Program-made: the position numbers and the translations under genes
The notes under the pieces: model-generated
What the model was told of the DNA's origin: nothing
What the model saw: only the letters and a program-made list of their open reading frames with translations
The model's database searches: none
Part shown: in pieces, positions 29,137-38,280 of the stretch
Numbering within the stretch: position 1 is the first letter of the stretch
Layout of the letters: each line of letters opens with the position of its first letter
Origin: Clostridium sp. ZS2-4
Lineage (GTDB): Bacteria; Bacillota; Clostridia; Clostridiales; Clostridiaceae
Length of the DNA stretch: 64,000 bases
Direction: 5' to 3'
Assembly (NCBI RefSeq): GCF_026719745.1
Contig: NZ_JAPPRQ010000011.1
Coordinates: 206,879 to 270,878, forward strand

Positions 29137-29165
29137 TTGACTATATTTTATAATTAAAGTAATAT
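29137..29165 (+). promoter_or_regulatory. Candidate sigma-A promoter for dapF
   Basis: TTGACT (29137-29142), 17-nt spacer, TAATAT (29160-29165). The -10 is imperfect, so this is only a candidate. Confidence 0.4.
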
Positions 29166-29211
29166 TGTATTAATAATTTAGTGTACAAATAGTATGATTG
29201 GGGGCATAAGT

Positions 29212-30033
29212 ATGATATTTACTAAGATGCAGGGTACAGGTAATGATTTTATAGTTATTGAGGATTTGGAAGAACTTTTAAAGGGGAAAGAAGAAAAAAT
29301 TGCTCAGAAACTTTGCCATAGACGTTTTGGCATAGGTGGTGACGGCATACTGATAGTTAGGAAAAGCAATATTGCTGATATACAGATGGTTATAATAAAT
29401 GCTGATGGTTCCTATGCGGCTATGTGCGGCAATGGCATCAGGTGTTTTGCAAAATATGTTTATGAAAAAGAAATAGTAAAAAAAGAAGTTATTAATATTG
29501 AGACTGGTGATGGAGTGAAAATCGCCTATTTAGACATTAAAGACAATATGGTTAATGGAATAACAATCAATATGGGCGAATATTCCTACAAACCTGAAGA
29601 TTTTGGCGGAGATGTTGAAGAAGAAATTGTTAATAAAAGTATAAAGATAGATAATAAGCAATATACTATTACTTCTATGCTAATGGGAGTACCTCATACT
29701 GTAGTTATGGGAAGGTTAGACGAATTTGATGTAAAAGAAGGAAAGAATATTGAAGAATATCATATCTTTAAAGATAGAACAAATGTAAATTTTTGTGAAG
29801 TAGTAGACGAAAAACTAATTAAGGTTAAAACATGGGAAAGAGGAGCTGGACCAACATTAGCTTGTGGAACTGGAAGTTGTTCAGCAGTTATTTGCTGTAA
29901 TAATTTGGGGTATACTGAAAAGAAGGTTAAGGTAATTGTTCCAGGAGGGGAATTATTTATAGAAATTACAGATAAGGGAATACTTATGACTGGACCAGCA
30001 GAAATAGTTTACACTGGGGAAATAGTAATATAG
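29212..30033 (+). CDS. dapF: Diaminopimelate epimerase
   Basis: Converts LL- to meso-diaminopimelate for lysine and peptidoglycan. MQGTGNDFIVIED opening; catalytic cysteines in NADGSYAAMCGNGIRCFA and WERGAGPTLACGTGSCS; 273 residues, normal. Start ATG at 29212 gives the canonical N-terminus; the in-frame ATG at 29194 lies before GGGGG and is less likely. It is a single-gene unit with a strong terminator. Its product feeds the meso-DAP type MurE at 12237. Confidence 0.97.
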   Translation: MIFTKMQGTGNDFIVIEDLEELLKGKEEKIAQKLCHRRFGIGGDGILIVRKSNIADIQMVIINADGSYAAMCGNGIRCFAKYVYEKEIVKKEVINIETGDGVKIAYLDIKDNMVNGITINMGEYSYKPEDFGGDVEEEIVNKSIKIDNKQYTITSMLMGVPHTVVMGRLDEFDVKEGKNIEEYHIFKDRTNVNFCEVVDEKLIKVKTWERGAGPTLACGTGSCSAVICCNNLGYTEKKVKVIVPGGELFIEITDKGILMTGPAEIVYTGEIVI

Positions 30034-30081
30034 AAAGTATATCGAAAGCTTAAAAATATAATATATTTATTTCTATGCAAT

Positions 30082-30120
30082 AAAAAAATCTTATTCAATA
30101 ATTTTGGATAAGATTTTTTT
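30082..30120 (+). terminator. Intrinsic terminator after dapF
   Basis: A 17-bp stem (30082-30098 with 30104-30120, one G:U) around a 5-nt loop, ending in T7. Confidence 0.88.
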
Positions 30121-30216
30121 TATTGAAAATTTATGATTAAATAATTGAAATATGTTAAGAATATAAAAAATGATATGGTAAAAAATGTTTTAAGGTTATG
30201 TGAGAAGGTGATATCT

Positions 30217-31893
30217 ATGATAGATAAGGTAGGTAACTTATTAATAAAAGAAAGAATACTGATGCAGAATGATTATAATAAAGCCTTGGAAATAAAAAAT
30301 AAAACTAACATGGATTTGATTGATATAATTCTAGAAAATAATTTTGTGGAAAAAAGTGTTTTATTTAAAGCCTTTAAAGAGTTTTTTAATATAGATAGGA
30401 TACAATTAGATAATTTGGTCATTGATACAAATGTTATAAATTTGTTATCAAATGAGATAGTGAAAAAATATAATATTGTTCCTTTTGGCTTGAAAGAGGA
30501 AAAAGTATGCATTGCAATGGTCAATCCGCTTAATCAGGCAATTATTGAAGAGGTAAGATTTATAACCAATAAAGAAGTTATTCCTTATATAGAGATGAAA
30601 AATAGAATAATTTATGCTATTGAAAGTTATTATGACAATGAAATTGCTAAGGAAGATGTAAAGGCATTTAATAAGGAACTTATGTCTAATGAAAAAGTTT
30701 TAAATATTTCGAGAGAAGTTTCAAAACATGAAATTGAGAATTCACCCATAGTTAGAATAACAAACTCCATAGTATGTGGAGCAATAAGCGAAAATGCCAG
30801 TGATATTCATTTTGAGCCTTTTGAAGATAAAGTAAATATACGTTACAGAATTGATGGTGTCCTTAAAGTAAAAAATAAAATTATAAAGGAAATATATCCA
30901 GCAATTTGTACCAGATTAAAAATAATGTCTGACATGGATATTTATAAGAAGTTAGTACCCCAAGATGGAAAATTTGAATTTGAAGAAGTAAATAAAAAGG
31001 TTGATTGCAGAATATCATCTATGCCTACAATTCATGGTGAAAAGATAGTAATAAGAATTTTGTATAAGGAAAATGAAGATATGTCTATTAAGTTTTTAAA
31101 TCTAAGTGATGATGAACGTACATTAATTAATAAGATTGTACATCATTCAAATGGAATTGTATTGGTTACTGGACCTACAGGAAGTGGTAAAACTACTACT
31201 TTATATGCATTGCTTAATGAAATAAATTCAGAAGAGCGAAACATAATTACAATAGAGAATCCAGTAGAATATACAATAAAAGGTATAAATCAAGTCAATG
31301 TAAATTATAAGGCTGGGTTAAGCTTTGCAACAGGGCTTAGAAGCATTTTAAGGCAGGATCCTGATATTATTATGGTTGGTGAAATAAGAGATGAAGAAAC
31401 AGCTGAGATAGCAGTAAAAGCTGCAATTACAGGGCATTTAGTATTCTCAACTCTTCATACAAATAATGCTCCAAGTGCAATTGAAAGATTGAAAAATATG
31501 AATGTACCCAGGTATTTAACTTCAGATGCATTAGTTGCAGTAATAGCTCAAAGATTAATTAGAGAAATTTGTCCTTATTGTAAAGAAGCATATTTTCCCA
31601 ATATGGAAGAAAGAGAATTTTTAGGACTAAATAACTATTACAAGCTATACAAAGGCAGAGGGTGTGAAAGGTGCAATAACACAGGATTTAAAGGGAGAAG
31701 AGCTGTTTTTGAAATAATGTATATGAATTCTGGTCATAAAAAGTTAATAAATGACAATAAATCCATAGAAGAAATAAGAAAATATAGCATTGCACATGGA
31801 ATGAATACCTTGAGAGACCGATGTAAGGAATTAGTTATGAATGGGACAACAACTTTTCAAGAGATGATGAAGGTAGCTTATGAAAACATATAG
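30217..31893 (+). CDS. pilB: Type IV pilus assembly ATPase PilB (GspE family)
   Basis: Hexameric ATPase that drives pilin polymerisation from the cytoplasmic face. N-terminal GspE-II domain (about 5-150), then the secretion ATPase core: Walker A GPTGSGKTTTLYALL, Asp box ENPVEYTIKGINQVNV, Walker B SILRQDPDIIMVGEIRDEETAEIA, His box HLVFSTLHTN, and a tetracysteine zinc site CPYCKEAYF...CERCNNTGFKGRRAVFE. Start is ATG 30217 after GAAGGTG (558 residues); an in-frame TTG 24 codons upstream has no ribosome-binding site. Heads the pilus operon; pilC overlaps its end by 14 nt. No retraction ATPase gene pilT is present. Confidence 0.93.
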   Translation: MIDKVGNLLIKERILMQNDYNKALEIKNKTNMDLIDIILENNFVEKSVLFKAFKEFFNIDRIQLDNLVIDTNVINLLSNEIVKKYNIVPFGLKEEKVCIAMVNPLNQAIIEEVRFITNKEVIPYIEMKNRIIYAIESYYDNEIAKEDVKAFNKELMSNEKVLNISREVSKHEIENSPIVRITNSIVCGAISENASDIHFEPFEDKVNIRYRIDGVLKVKNKIIKEIYPAICTRLKIMSDMDIYKKLVPQDGKFEFEEVNKKVDCRISSMPTIHGEKIVIRILYKENEDMSIKFLNLSDDERTLINKIVHHSNGIVLVTGPTGSGKTTTLYALLNEINSEERNIITIENPVEYTIKGINQVNVNYKAGLSFATGLRSILRQDPDIIMVGEIRDEETAEIAVKAAITGHLVFSTLHTNNAPSAIERLKNMNVPRYLTSDALVAVIAQRLIREICPYCKEAYFPNMEEREFLGLNNYYKLYKGRGCERCNNTGFKGRRAVFEIMYMNSGHKKLINDNKSIEEIRKYSIAHGMNTLRDRCKELVMNGTTTFQEMMKVAYENI

Positions 31894-33082
31894 ATATAAA
31901 GCAATAAATATCAAGGGGGATTTAATTAAAGGCAAATATGCTCTGCAGAATGAAAAAGAGCTTATTTACATTATGAAAGACAAAGGATATTTTCTTTTAG
32001 ATTATGGAGTAAGCTATCTGGATGCAATAAAATATTTTGGACATAAGGTTTATTATAAGGATCTTGCAATATTTTGTAAACAGCTATCAGAAATATTAAA
32101 ATCAGGAATTGGTATATCTAAAGGATTAGATATACTTGCATACCAAAAGATTAATCCCAAAATAAGTAGTAGTTTAAGGATTGCCAAAGAGGATGTAGAA
32201 AAGGGAAAGTATCTTTCTGAAAGTCTGGAAAAGCTACCTGATATATATCCTGCATTTATGATTGACATGATTAAAATTGGAGAACAAAGTGGTAATATGG
32301 AAAAAGTTTTGTTCAATCTGTATGAATATTATTGGAATCAGCATAGTGTTTATACAAAAATAAAATCTCTTTCTATATATCCAATTATTGTTTTATGTAC
32401 TACCGGTGTGATTACATTAGGAATTATTACTAAAATAATACCTGTATTTGTAAATAATTTAATGACAAATAACATGCAAGTCACACCTGAGGTAGAAAAA
32501 ATTATTAAAATTAATAAATTTATTTCCAGTAAAGCAGCAAAAGCTTTAACTGTAGTTCTAGGTATATTTCTAACAATTTTAAAAAGTAAAGGTTATGATA
32601 AAAAAATATTTAATACAATAAAATTTTTTATTCCAGGAGTTAAATCATTTTATGAAGAGTTTTATGAAATGAGATTTGCAAAGAACTTAAGTTTGCTTAT
32701 TAGCAGTGGAGTACCTATATTGGCTGCTCTTGACATAATAAACAATCCTTCAGAAAATCCATATTACAGAGAAAAAATTAGCAGATTAAGTATTAATATT
32801 AAAGAAGGAATGAGCCTGTCAAAGGCCTTAGAAAAATCAAAATTATTCAAAAAATTTTTTGTTTCAATGATAGTGATAGGAGAAGAAACTGGAAATATAG
32901 ATGGAATATTAAATAATGTTGCAGAAATATATGAAGATAATCTAAAGAGTATTATCAATAAAGTTTCATCTCTTATAGAACCTGTAACTACTATAGTTTT
33001 ATCTATAATTATAACATTTATTATTATTAAATTTATTTTTCCGATTATTCAGTTGATGGATTCCGTAGAAACAATATTTTAA
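31880..33082 (+). CDS. pilC: Type IV pilus inner-membrane platform protein PilC (GspF family)
   Basis: Polytopic membrane protein on which PilB assembles pilins. 400 residues with two GspF domains (about 60-185 and 260-385), each with the pattern FCKQLSEILKSGIGISKGLD and FAKNLSLLISSGVPILAALD, and three helices (about 165-190, 220-235, 370-395). AGAGATGATGAAGG upstream; overlaps pilB. Full length for the family. Confidence 0.93.
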   Translation: MKTYRYKAINIKGDLIKGKYALQNEKELIYIMKDKGYFLLDYGVSYLDAIKYFGHKVYYKDLAIFCKQLSEILKSGIGISKGLDILAYQKINPKISSSLRIAKEDVEKGKYLSESLEKLPDIYPAFMIDMIKIGEQSGNMEKVLFNLYEYYWNQHSVYTKIKSLSIYPIIVLCTTGVITLGIITKIIPVFVNNLMTNNMQVTPEVEKIIKINKFISSKAAKALTVVLGIFLTILKSKGYDKKIFNTIKFFIPGVKSFYEEFYEMRFAKNLSLLISSGVPILAALDIINNPSENPYYREKISRLSINIKEGMSLSKALEKSKLFKKFFVSMIVIGEETGNIDGILNNVAEIYEDNLKSIINKVSSLIEPVTTIVLSIIITFIIIKFIFPIIQLMDSVETIF

Positions 33083-33101
33083 AAGTTAGGAGGAATAGTA
33101 A

Positions 33102-33545
33102 GTGAAAATAAATAAATCAGCAAAAAAAGGATTTACTTTGATTGAGCTTATAGTTGTTATGGCTGTAATACTGGTTTTAAGTAGTTTTTTAATTCCTAAG
33201 TTTAAAGGATATAGAAACAAAGCTATAAGATTGAAAGCTATCGATACAGGAAGGCAAATATATTCTGCTGCTTTTGTAAGTTACATGGAAAATGATAATA
33301 AATATTCCAAAGAATTATTAAAAAGTACTATTAATGAACTAGTAGGAAGTGCCAATACTAGTGTGTCGGAGTGTTCAGATGAAGCAGCAACTATTAGCTA
33401 CAAAGTTAATAACAAACAATACTCTTTAAAAGTGGATATGAACAAGAATAGGTATGTTATTAGAGAGGGTGATGATAGTAGTAACAAGCAAATATATCCT
33501 CCGGATAATAGTGTTCAAGCTGCTAATACAATAAACAATACCTAA
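33102..33545 (+). CDS. Prepilin-like protein with type III cleavage site, probable major pilin
   Basis: 147 residues beginning MKINKSAKKG|FTLIELIVVMAVILVLSSFLI: short basic leader, Gly before the cleavage point, Phe+1, Glu+5 and a hydrophobic helix, the classic substrate of prepilin peptidase. The mature C-terminal domain is small and polar. GTG start after TTAGGAGG. First of five such genes and best match to the canonical motif, which makes it the likeliest major subunit, though abundance cannot be read from sequence. Confidence 0.88.
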   Translation: MKINKSAKKGFTLIELIVVMAVILVLSSFLIPKFKGYRNKAIRLKAIDTGRQIYSAAFVSYMENDNKYSKELLKSTINELVGSANTSVSECSDEAATISYKVNNKQYSLKVDMNKNRYVIREGDDSSNKQIYPPDNSVQAANTINNT

Positions 33546-33563
33546 AGTTAAGAGTGATAAAAA

Positions 33564-34013
33564 ATGAATAAGAAAAAAGGAACAACTTTAATAGAGATAA
33601 TTATTGTTTTAAGTATATTGACAGTTTTAAGCAGTATGGCAATAAGGAACTATTACTGTATATATAATACAGTATCTAATAACTTTAGTGTTGATATGTG
33701 TAGTAATTCAATACTGCATATTATTAATGATTCCAAACAATATTGTAAAAGTAAAAATAAAAGTGGCTATTTAGTTTTTGATTGTATTAAAAGCATTGAA
33801 TTTTATTGTGGAGGTAATATGGTAAGAAGCTATACAGTACCTGAAGGTTTCATGTTAAAACCTTTAAATTCTAAAGGTGGAAGTCAAATAATTCACATAG
33901 ATAACTTTGGAAATACTGGTGATGCATGTACTATTTGCTATGCTGATATAACAGGAGAGAATCACCCGATTACTTTAAGAGTGGGTACAAATTATGTTCA
34001 AATTAAACAATGA
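33564..34013 (+). CDS. Prepilin-like protein (minor pilin)
   Basis: 149 residues, opening MNKKKG|TTLIEIIIVLSILTVLSSMAI, a type IV prepilin leader with Thr+1 and Glu+5. The rest is a small globular domain with four to six cysteines (Cys in YYCIY, DMCSNS, QYCKSK, FDCIK, YCGG, ACTICY), unusual for pilins and possibly disulphide-linked outside the cell. Overlaps the next gene by 20 nt. Likely a minor pilin or pseudopilin. Confidence 0.8.
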   Translation: MNKKKGTTLIEIIIVLSILTVLSSMAIRNYYCIYNTVSNNFSVDMCSNSILHIINDSKQYCKSKNKSGYLVFDCIKSIEFYCGGNMVRSYTVPEGFMLKPLNSKGGSQIIHIDNFGNTGDACTICYADITGENHPITLRVGTNYVQIKQ

Positions 34014-34431
34014 TAGAAAGAAAGGAATAGGCATGATAGAAATTGTTTGCAGTATAGCCATATTTCTTATATTAAGCAGTTTCATTTTTTCAACCAATAT
34101 AAATAACTTAAAATTAAATATCAGTAATAGAAAAATGAATGAATATGTTGAGTTTTTAGAGGCATTAAAAGCTGAAATGTATTGTAATCATAATTACCAG
34201 GATATTATAGAAATGAAAAATCACAATTTATTAATAATAAACGAAGAAAATATCAATATTGATAGCTTAAAGAATAAAGGCATAAAGAATGTTTTTACTG
34301 AGAAAAGAAAAGAAGAGATTCCTTATTTAATTATGAGTATTGAAGATGATAAAGAGGTGTTGGAAATTAGTTTTCAGTTATATACACAAAATAAAATGAT
34401 TAAAAGTGTTTGGTTTAAGGGGGCATATTAA
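33994..34431 (+). CDS. Prepilin-like protein (minor pilin)
   Basis: 145 residues. MFKLNNDRKKG|IGMIEIVCSIAIFLILSSFIF has the Gly cleavage point and Glu+5 but Ile+1 instead of Phe. The ATG lies inside the previous gene and has a weak ribosome-binding site, so translational coupling is likely. The downstream domain shows no recognisable features beyond a charged alpha/beta pattern. Minor pilin by context (PilV/ComGE-like position). Confidence 0.75.
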   Translation: MFKLNNDRKKGIGMIEIVCSIAIFLILSSFIFSTNINNLKLNISNRKMNEYVEFLEALKAEMYCNHNYQDIIEMKNHNLLIINEENINIDSLKNKGIKNVFTEKRKEEIPYLIMSIEDDKEVLEISFQLYTQNKMIKSVWFKGAY

Positions 34432-34434
34432 AGA

Positions 34435-34905
34435 GTGAAGAAAGGGTTTACCATACTAGAGCTTATAATATCTTTAGCAATAGCATCTATCCTAATACTG
34501 ATAATTACAAGGATGTTTTTTTATGAATTCAAAAATTATAAAAAATTTATAATACAAGATAGAAATGAAAGTTATGCTAAAGAAGCATTGAGATTTATAG
34601 AAACACAAGTTGAAAATATTATAAATAAAGACATAGAAATAGAAGGAAAAAAACTAACTATTAAAAAGAATAATGGAGATGTTAGTATAATTGAAAAAAA
34701 AACTAACTCAAATAAAAAACATAAGATTATTATAAATTATTATAAACATATAAATTCAACTTGGAAACCAGACACCATAGTAGAAAATGTCCAAGACTTT
34801 AGTATTTATAGAAACAAAAATGTTATTTATGTAACTATAGAAACAGAGAATGGAGTAAAGTTTGAAAGATGTATAGAAATAAAGGAAATAAAAAAGGGTT
34901 TGTAA
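34435..34905 (+). CDS. Prepilin-like protein (minor pilin, PilW/ComGF-like position)
   Basis: 156 residues beginning (M)KKG|FTILELIISLAIASILILIITRMFF, a very short leader with Phe+1 and Glu+5. GTG start 3 nt after the previous stop. Lysine-rich central segment. It overlaps the next gene by 37 nt, showing tight packing. Role as minor pilin is inferred from motif and operon. Confidence 0.78.
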   Translation: MKKGFTILELIISLAIASILILIITRMFFYEFKNYKKFIIQDRNESYAKEALRFIETQVENIINKDIEIEGKKLTIKKNNGDVSIIEKKTNSNKKHKIIINYYKHINSTWKPDTIVENVQDFSIYRNKNVIYVTIETENGVKFERCIEIKEIKKGL

Positions 34906-35309
34906 TGATTATTATATTACTTGTACTTATGCTGATTCTTACAAGTCTTATGTATATATTCAATATTGAAGTTATAAGAAGAGGAAATATATATGATCAT
35001 ATAAAATACGAATTAGGAGAAAATGTATATGAAAAGCATAGAGAATATTTATTGAGCAGAACTAAGAAATATATTTTGGATAATTTGAGTAGTGTAACGG
35101 AGGAGAGTATACAGGATTTGCTATGTAAGATGAGTAATACAAAAATTTGTTTTGACAGTTCGTATGTTCAGTATGATAAAGAGCAAAGAAATATTGTATT
35201 GTATATATATCCAAAGGGTAAAACTTATAAAAAAGAGTATTATGGTTGGAAAATAAAAGATGACAGTTATAATAAAATTTTATTTTATTATATAAAGACT
35301 CAGTATTGA
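34869..35309 (+). CDS. Pilus-associated protein, PilX/ComGG-like
   Basis: 146 residues: MYRNKGNKKG|FVMIIILLVLMLILTSLMYIF. It resembles a prepilin leader but lacks Glu+5 (Ile in that place), as PilX/GspK-type tip subunits often do. Remaining sequence is charged with several tyrosines. Start ATG lies inside the previous gene. Minor or tip pseudopilin is the best guess. Confidence 0.68.
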   Translation: MYRNKGNKKGFVMIIILLVLMLILTSLMYIFNIEVIRRGNIYDHIKYELGENVYEKHREYLLSRTKKYILDNLSSVTEESIQDLLCKMSNTKICFDSSYVQYDKEQRNIVLYIYPKGKTYKKEYYGWKIKDDSYNKILFYYIKTQY

Positions 35310-35325
35310 TTAAGGAGAATTTATT

Positions 35326-36099
35326 ATGTTTAAAAAAGATATTTTACTAAAGGTAGGAAGTAATAAGATAAATAGTTTTGAAGTATGTAAAAAGCATAAA
35401 TTAGTAAATCTCCATAAAGTAGAAGAAGTGATTGATGTAAAAGATTTTAAGAATTTAAAAATTAGAATTAGAAATAAAAATATCTATATAATAATCGAGG
35501 GGGAAGAGATATACGTTAAATATATGCAGCTCCCTAAAGTATATGGAGAACAACTAGACAAGGTCATTCAAAATCAATTGATATATTTATATGGATCAAA
35601 AGCTGAAGAAATTTTTTATTCATATGCAATATTTAAAGAAAAACAAAATGAGTTAGAAGTACTAGTTTTCTGTGTGAATTGTGAAGAATTGAATGAATTT
35701 AAAAATTTCACAAAGCATAATAGTGTAATCAAGAAAGTTGATTTAGTACAGTTCTGTTTTTTGAATTATTTCAAGAGATATATTTTAGACAGTAATTATA
35801 TTTTTATGTTTAAATATAATGAAAATTTGTATTTGATAGCTGTAGCGGAGAATAAAATTATGGCTGACAAGGTAGTTAAAGATAGTGGAGAAAACTATGA
35901 AATAATTATGAGAGAATATGATTATTTAAAAGAAAAAATTTTATCATTACATATACATATTGATAAAATATACTGTGTTAATTTTTATAATTTGAAATTT
36001 GAAGAGCATATGGAAAATGAAAAAGATTTTAAGTATATAGATTTAGGCAAGTTTGATGAAGCAGTTATAGCACAAGCATTTGTTTGCGGCAGGAGATAA
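35326..36099 (+). CDS. PilM-like pilus assembly protein (divergent)
   Basis: 257 residues, no membrane helix. Positioned before two bitopic proteins like pilM before pilN-pilO. Sequence similarity to actin-fold PilM is not obvious by eye; the N-terminal DILLKVGSNKINSFEV and YVKYMQLPKVYGEQLDKVIQNQ resemble the start of PilM/GspL cytoplasmic domains, and it is shorter than typical PilM (about 350). Call rests mainly on gene order. AAGGAG ribosome-binding site. Confidence 0.6.
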   Translation: MFKKDILLKVGSNKINSFEVCKKHKLVNLHKVEEVIDVKDFKNLKIRIRNKNIYIIIEGEEIYVKYMQLPKVYGEQLDKVIQNQLIYLYGSKAEEIFYSYAIFKEKQNELEVLVFCVNCEELNEFKNFTKHNSVIKKVDLVQFCFLNYFKRYILDSNYIFMFKYNENLYLIAVAENKIMADKVVKDSGENYEIIMREYDYLKEKILSLHIHIDKIYCVNFYNLKFEEHMENEKDFKYIDLGKFDEAVIAQAFVCGRR

Positions 36100-36102
36100 T
36101 CA

Positions 36103-36573
36103 ATGAATGAAAATAATTTTTTACCTTTATGGTATAGAAAAAGAATTAAAGAAAAAAGATATTTTAGATTGAAGGTTAATTTAACTGTTTTATTACTGTT
36201 AATAGTATTTGCAGGAATAAATATTATTATGAATTATCAAAATATAAGCAGTTTAAATAAAGAGATTCAGCAAATTTTACAAAATAATAAACTAGAAAAA
36301 AGCAGGCTGCAGCTGATAGAAAAAGAAAAGGTAGAATCAATAAATACATTGAGAAATTTTATTGTTAATATATATGATAAAAAGTATTTATACATGATTA
36401 AGATTAGGGATAATAGAGTGGAAATAGAAGGCGTTTATCCCAATAGACAAAAAGTTGAACAATTTATAGCATATATTGAGGAAAATAAAAAATTTAAAAT
36501 CTTAGATTTAGAATTAGATGGTGAAAAGAGTAATGTTAAATTAAAATTAAATTTAGGGGTAAAAAATGGTTGA
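36103..36573 (+). CDS. PilN-like pilus assembly protein
   Basis: 156 residues: short basic cytoplasmic N-terminus with NFLPLWYRKRIKEKR (compare the PilN start NLLP), one helix (LTVLLLLIVFAGINIIMNY), coiled coil about 45-85, then a small ferredoxin-like domain. Overlaps the next gene by 8 nt. Likely part of the alignment complex with the PilM-like and PilO-like proteins. Confidence 0.68.
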   Translation: MNENNFLPLWYRKRIKEKRYFRLKVNLTVLLLLIVFAGINIIMNYQNISSLNKEIQQILQNNKLEKSRLQLIEKEKVESINTLRNFIVNIYDKKYLYMIKIRDNRVEIEGVYPNRQKVEQFIAYIEENKKFKILDLELDGEKSNVKLKLNLGVKNG

Positions 36574-36979
36574 TAAAAGAGTTAAAAATAATTTGTTGTT
36601 GTTTTTTATAAGTGTGCTGCTTATAGTTATTACTATTGCTGCTTATTTCCAGCAGAAGCAGGTATTATATAAAGAACAGGAATTAAAAACATTAAAGATA
36701 AATTATACAAAAAAAGAGAACACTAACAGTTCATATAGTAATATATTAAAAGGCATTAATAATAAAGAGTATGTGAGGATAAAAAGAATTGTTAAGGAAA
36801 ATGAAATTGATCATGTTGTAAACATAGAGTTAGAAATAAAAGGGGAAATAGAGAAGTTATACAGTTTTTTAGAAATGATAAACAAAAAAAATAATTTTTA
36901 TGGTGTTAAGGAATTAGAAATAAAAACTTTGGACAATAAAAAGTTTATCAGTTATGTTACTTTGAAATTTCTAATATAA
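36566..36979 (+). CDS. PilO-like pilus assembly protein
   Basis: 137 residues: one N-terminal helix (NNLLLFFISVLLIVITIAAYF), a short coiled coil, and a domain with GEIEKLYSFLEMINKKNNFYGVKELEI, which matches the PilO pattern in which a small beta/alpha domain follows the coiled coil. Last gene of the pilus operon; no hairpin terminator seen after it. Confidence 0.65.
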   Translation: MVDKRVKNNLLLFFISVLLIVITIAAYFQQKQVLYKEQELKTLKINYTKKENTNSSYSNILKGINNKEYVRIKRIVKENEIDHVVNIELEIKGEIEKLYSFLEMINKKNNFYGVKELEIKTLDNKKFISYVTLKFLI

Positions 36980-37264
36980 TATTATTTTCAACAAAAATAT
37001 TAAAATTAATACATAAAATAAATGTATTTGCAAATATTCGTAAGTTTTGATAAAATATCATTGGTTGAATAAGGGACGGTAACTTATTTGTACCGAGTAA
37101 ATTACTAAAAAATTTATGAAATTTTTTAGATACTGAAAAAGCTCTAAAAGCAATTAAGCCTGGCTTAAACTGGTAAAAATTTCTTTCAATAGTAATAAAG
37201 CTAGTATTAATACCGATTTTAGAGTTATAATATAAAATATAATACATATGTGGAGGGATACATA
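36980..37264 (+). other. Intergenic region upstream of efp with possible decayed coding remnant
   Basis: 285 bp. The plus frame 37069-37230 reads GNLFVPSKLLKNL*NFLDTEKALKA and onward with stops at 37117 and 37174, which looks protein-like. The source gene is not recognised. A TATAAT at 37226-37231 may serve efp, but no matching -35 was found. Confidence 0.35.
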
Positions 37265-37822
37265 ATGATTTCAGCTGGAGATTTAAGAAAAGGAACTACT
37301 TTTGAATCAGATGGACAAGTTTTTACTGTACTTGAATTTTTACACGTAAAACCAGGAAAGGGAGCAGCATTTGTTAGAACAAAACTTAGAAATGTTATAA
37401 GTGGTTCAGTTACAGAAACTACTTTTAACCCATCAGCTAAGTTCCAAGAAGCAGTTATAGAAAGAAAAGAAATGCAATACTTATATAATGATGGTGAACT
37501 ATACTATTTCATGGATCAAGAAACATTTGAACAAATACCATTAAATTTTGAACAAGTTGAAGAAGCTGTTAAATATCTTAAAGAAAATATGTTTGCAGTA
37601 ATAAAATTCTATAAGAATGAAGCTTTTTCAGTTGAAGCACCAAACTTTGTTGAGCTTCAAATAGTTGAATGTGAACCAGGAGTTAAAGGAAATACTACAA
37701 CTAATGTTATGAAACCAGCAAAACTAGAAACTGGAGCAGTTGTACCAGTACCTCTATTTGTAAATGAAGGAGATACAATAAGAGTAGATACTAGAACTGG
37801 CGAATACATGGAGAGAGTATAA
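37265..37822 (+). CDS. efp: Elongation factor P
   Basis: Relieves ribosome stalling at polyproline stretches. 185 residues in three beta-barrel domains. Opening [14 protein letters not shown], the tip loop [17 protein letters not shown] with the modifiable Lys32, and C-terminal TGEYMERV are typical. Start is ATG 37265, 8 nt after GGAGG; an in-frame start at 37250 precedes the ribosome-binding site. pepQ/aminopeptidase P, often found upstream, is absent here. Confidence 0.97.
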   Translation: MISAGDLRKGTTFESDGQVFTVLEFLHVKPGKGAAFVRTKLRNVISGSVTETTFNPSAKFQEAVIERKEMQYLYNDGELYYFMDQETFEQIPLNFEQVEEAVKYLKENMFAVIKFYKNEAFSVEAPNFVELQIVECEPGVKGNTTTNVMKPAKLETGAVVPVPLFVNEGDTIRVDTRTGEYMERV

Positions 37823-37844
37823 CTACCCTAAAGGGAGTGGTGAA

Positions 37845-38234
37845 ATGAATTCTCTTAAGTCAAAAGTAACTTCGTTAAAAAACGTTGTTAATGAATTAGA
37901 GAAAGAAAAAAATTCTTCAGAAAGTAAAATATTATCTCAGATAAGTGATATTTTACTTGAAATTGTAGAAAAAATTGATGAAATTGAACATACACAAGCC
38001 GAAGTGAATGAATATGTGACGGTTTTAGATGAGAACTTAGGAAACATAGAGGATGAACTATACGGTTTTGAAGAAGAGGATGAGGAATTTAACAGCTATG
38101 ACTATGTAGATATTTGCTGTGAAAAATGCAGTGAAACATTAGCTATTGAGAAGAGTTTAATAGATAATGAAAATGAGATTCTGTGTCCTAATTGCCAAAA
38201 TTTCATAAATTTAAAAGATGATAAAGAAGAATAA
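37845..38234 (+). CDS. Clostridial zinc-ribbon protein (CD1247 N-terminal domain-like)
   Basis: 129 residues: N-terminal coiled coil (SLKSKVTSLKNVVNELEKEK and onward to about 75), an acidic stretch EEEDEEF, then a zinc ribbon CCEKCSETLAIEKSLIDNE...LCPNCQNF. This small family follows efp in clostridia and is often misannotated as an AraC regulator; I see no DNA-binding domain beyond the ribbon. Function unknown. GGGAGTGG ribosome-binding site; transcribed with efp; ends at a good terminator. Confidence 0.8.
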   Translation: MNSLKSKVTSLKNVVNELEKEKNSSESKILSQISDILLEIVEKIDEIEHTQAEVNEYVTVLDENLGNIEDELYGFEEEDEEFNSYDYVDICCEKCSETLAIEKSLIDNENEILCPNCQNFINLKDDKEE

Positions 38235-38240
38235 GCAGGA

Positions 38241-38278
38241 TAGCATATAGAAGTAACGTTCTATATGCTATTTTTTTT
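38241..38278 (+). terminator. Intrinsic terminator of the efp unit
   Basis: TAGCATATAG (38241-38250) pairs with CTATATGCTA (38261-38270), inner AA/TT can extend it, followed by T8. Confidence 0.88.
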
Positions 38279-38280
38279 GT

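Noticed and set aside
36957..37247. 96-codon minus-strand frame upstream of efp
   Set aside because: Low-complexity, no ribosome-binding site; the opposite strand looks more protein-like but is interrupted.
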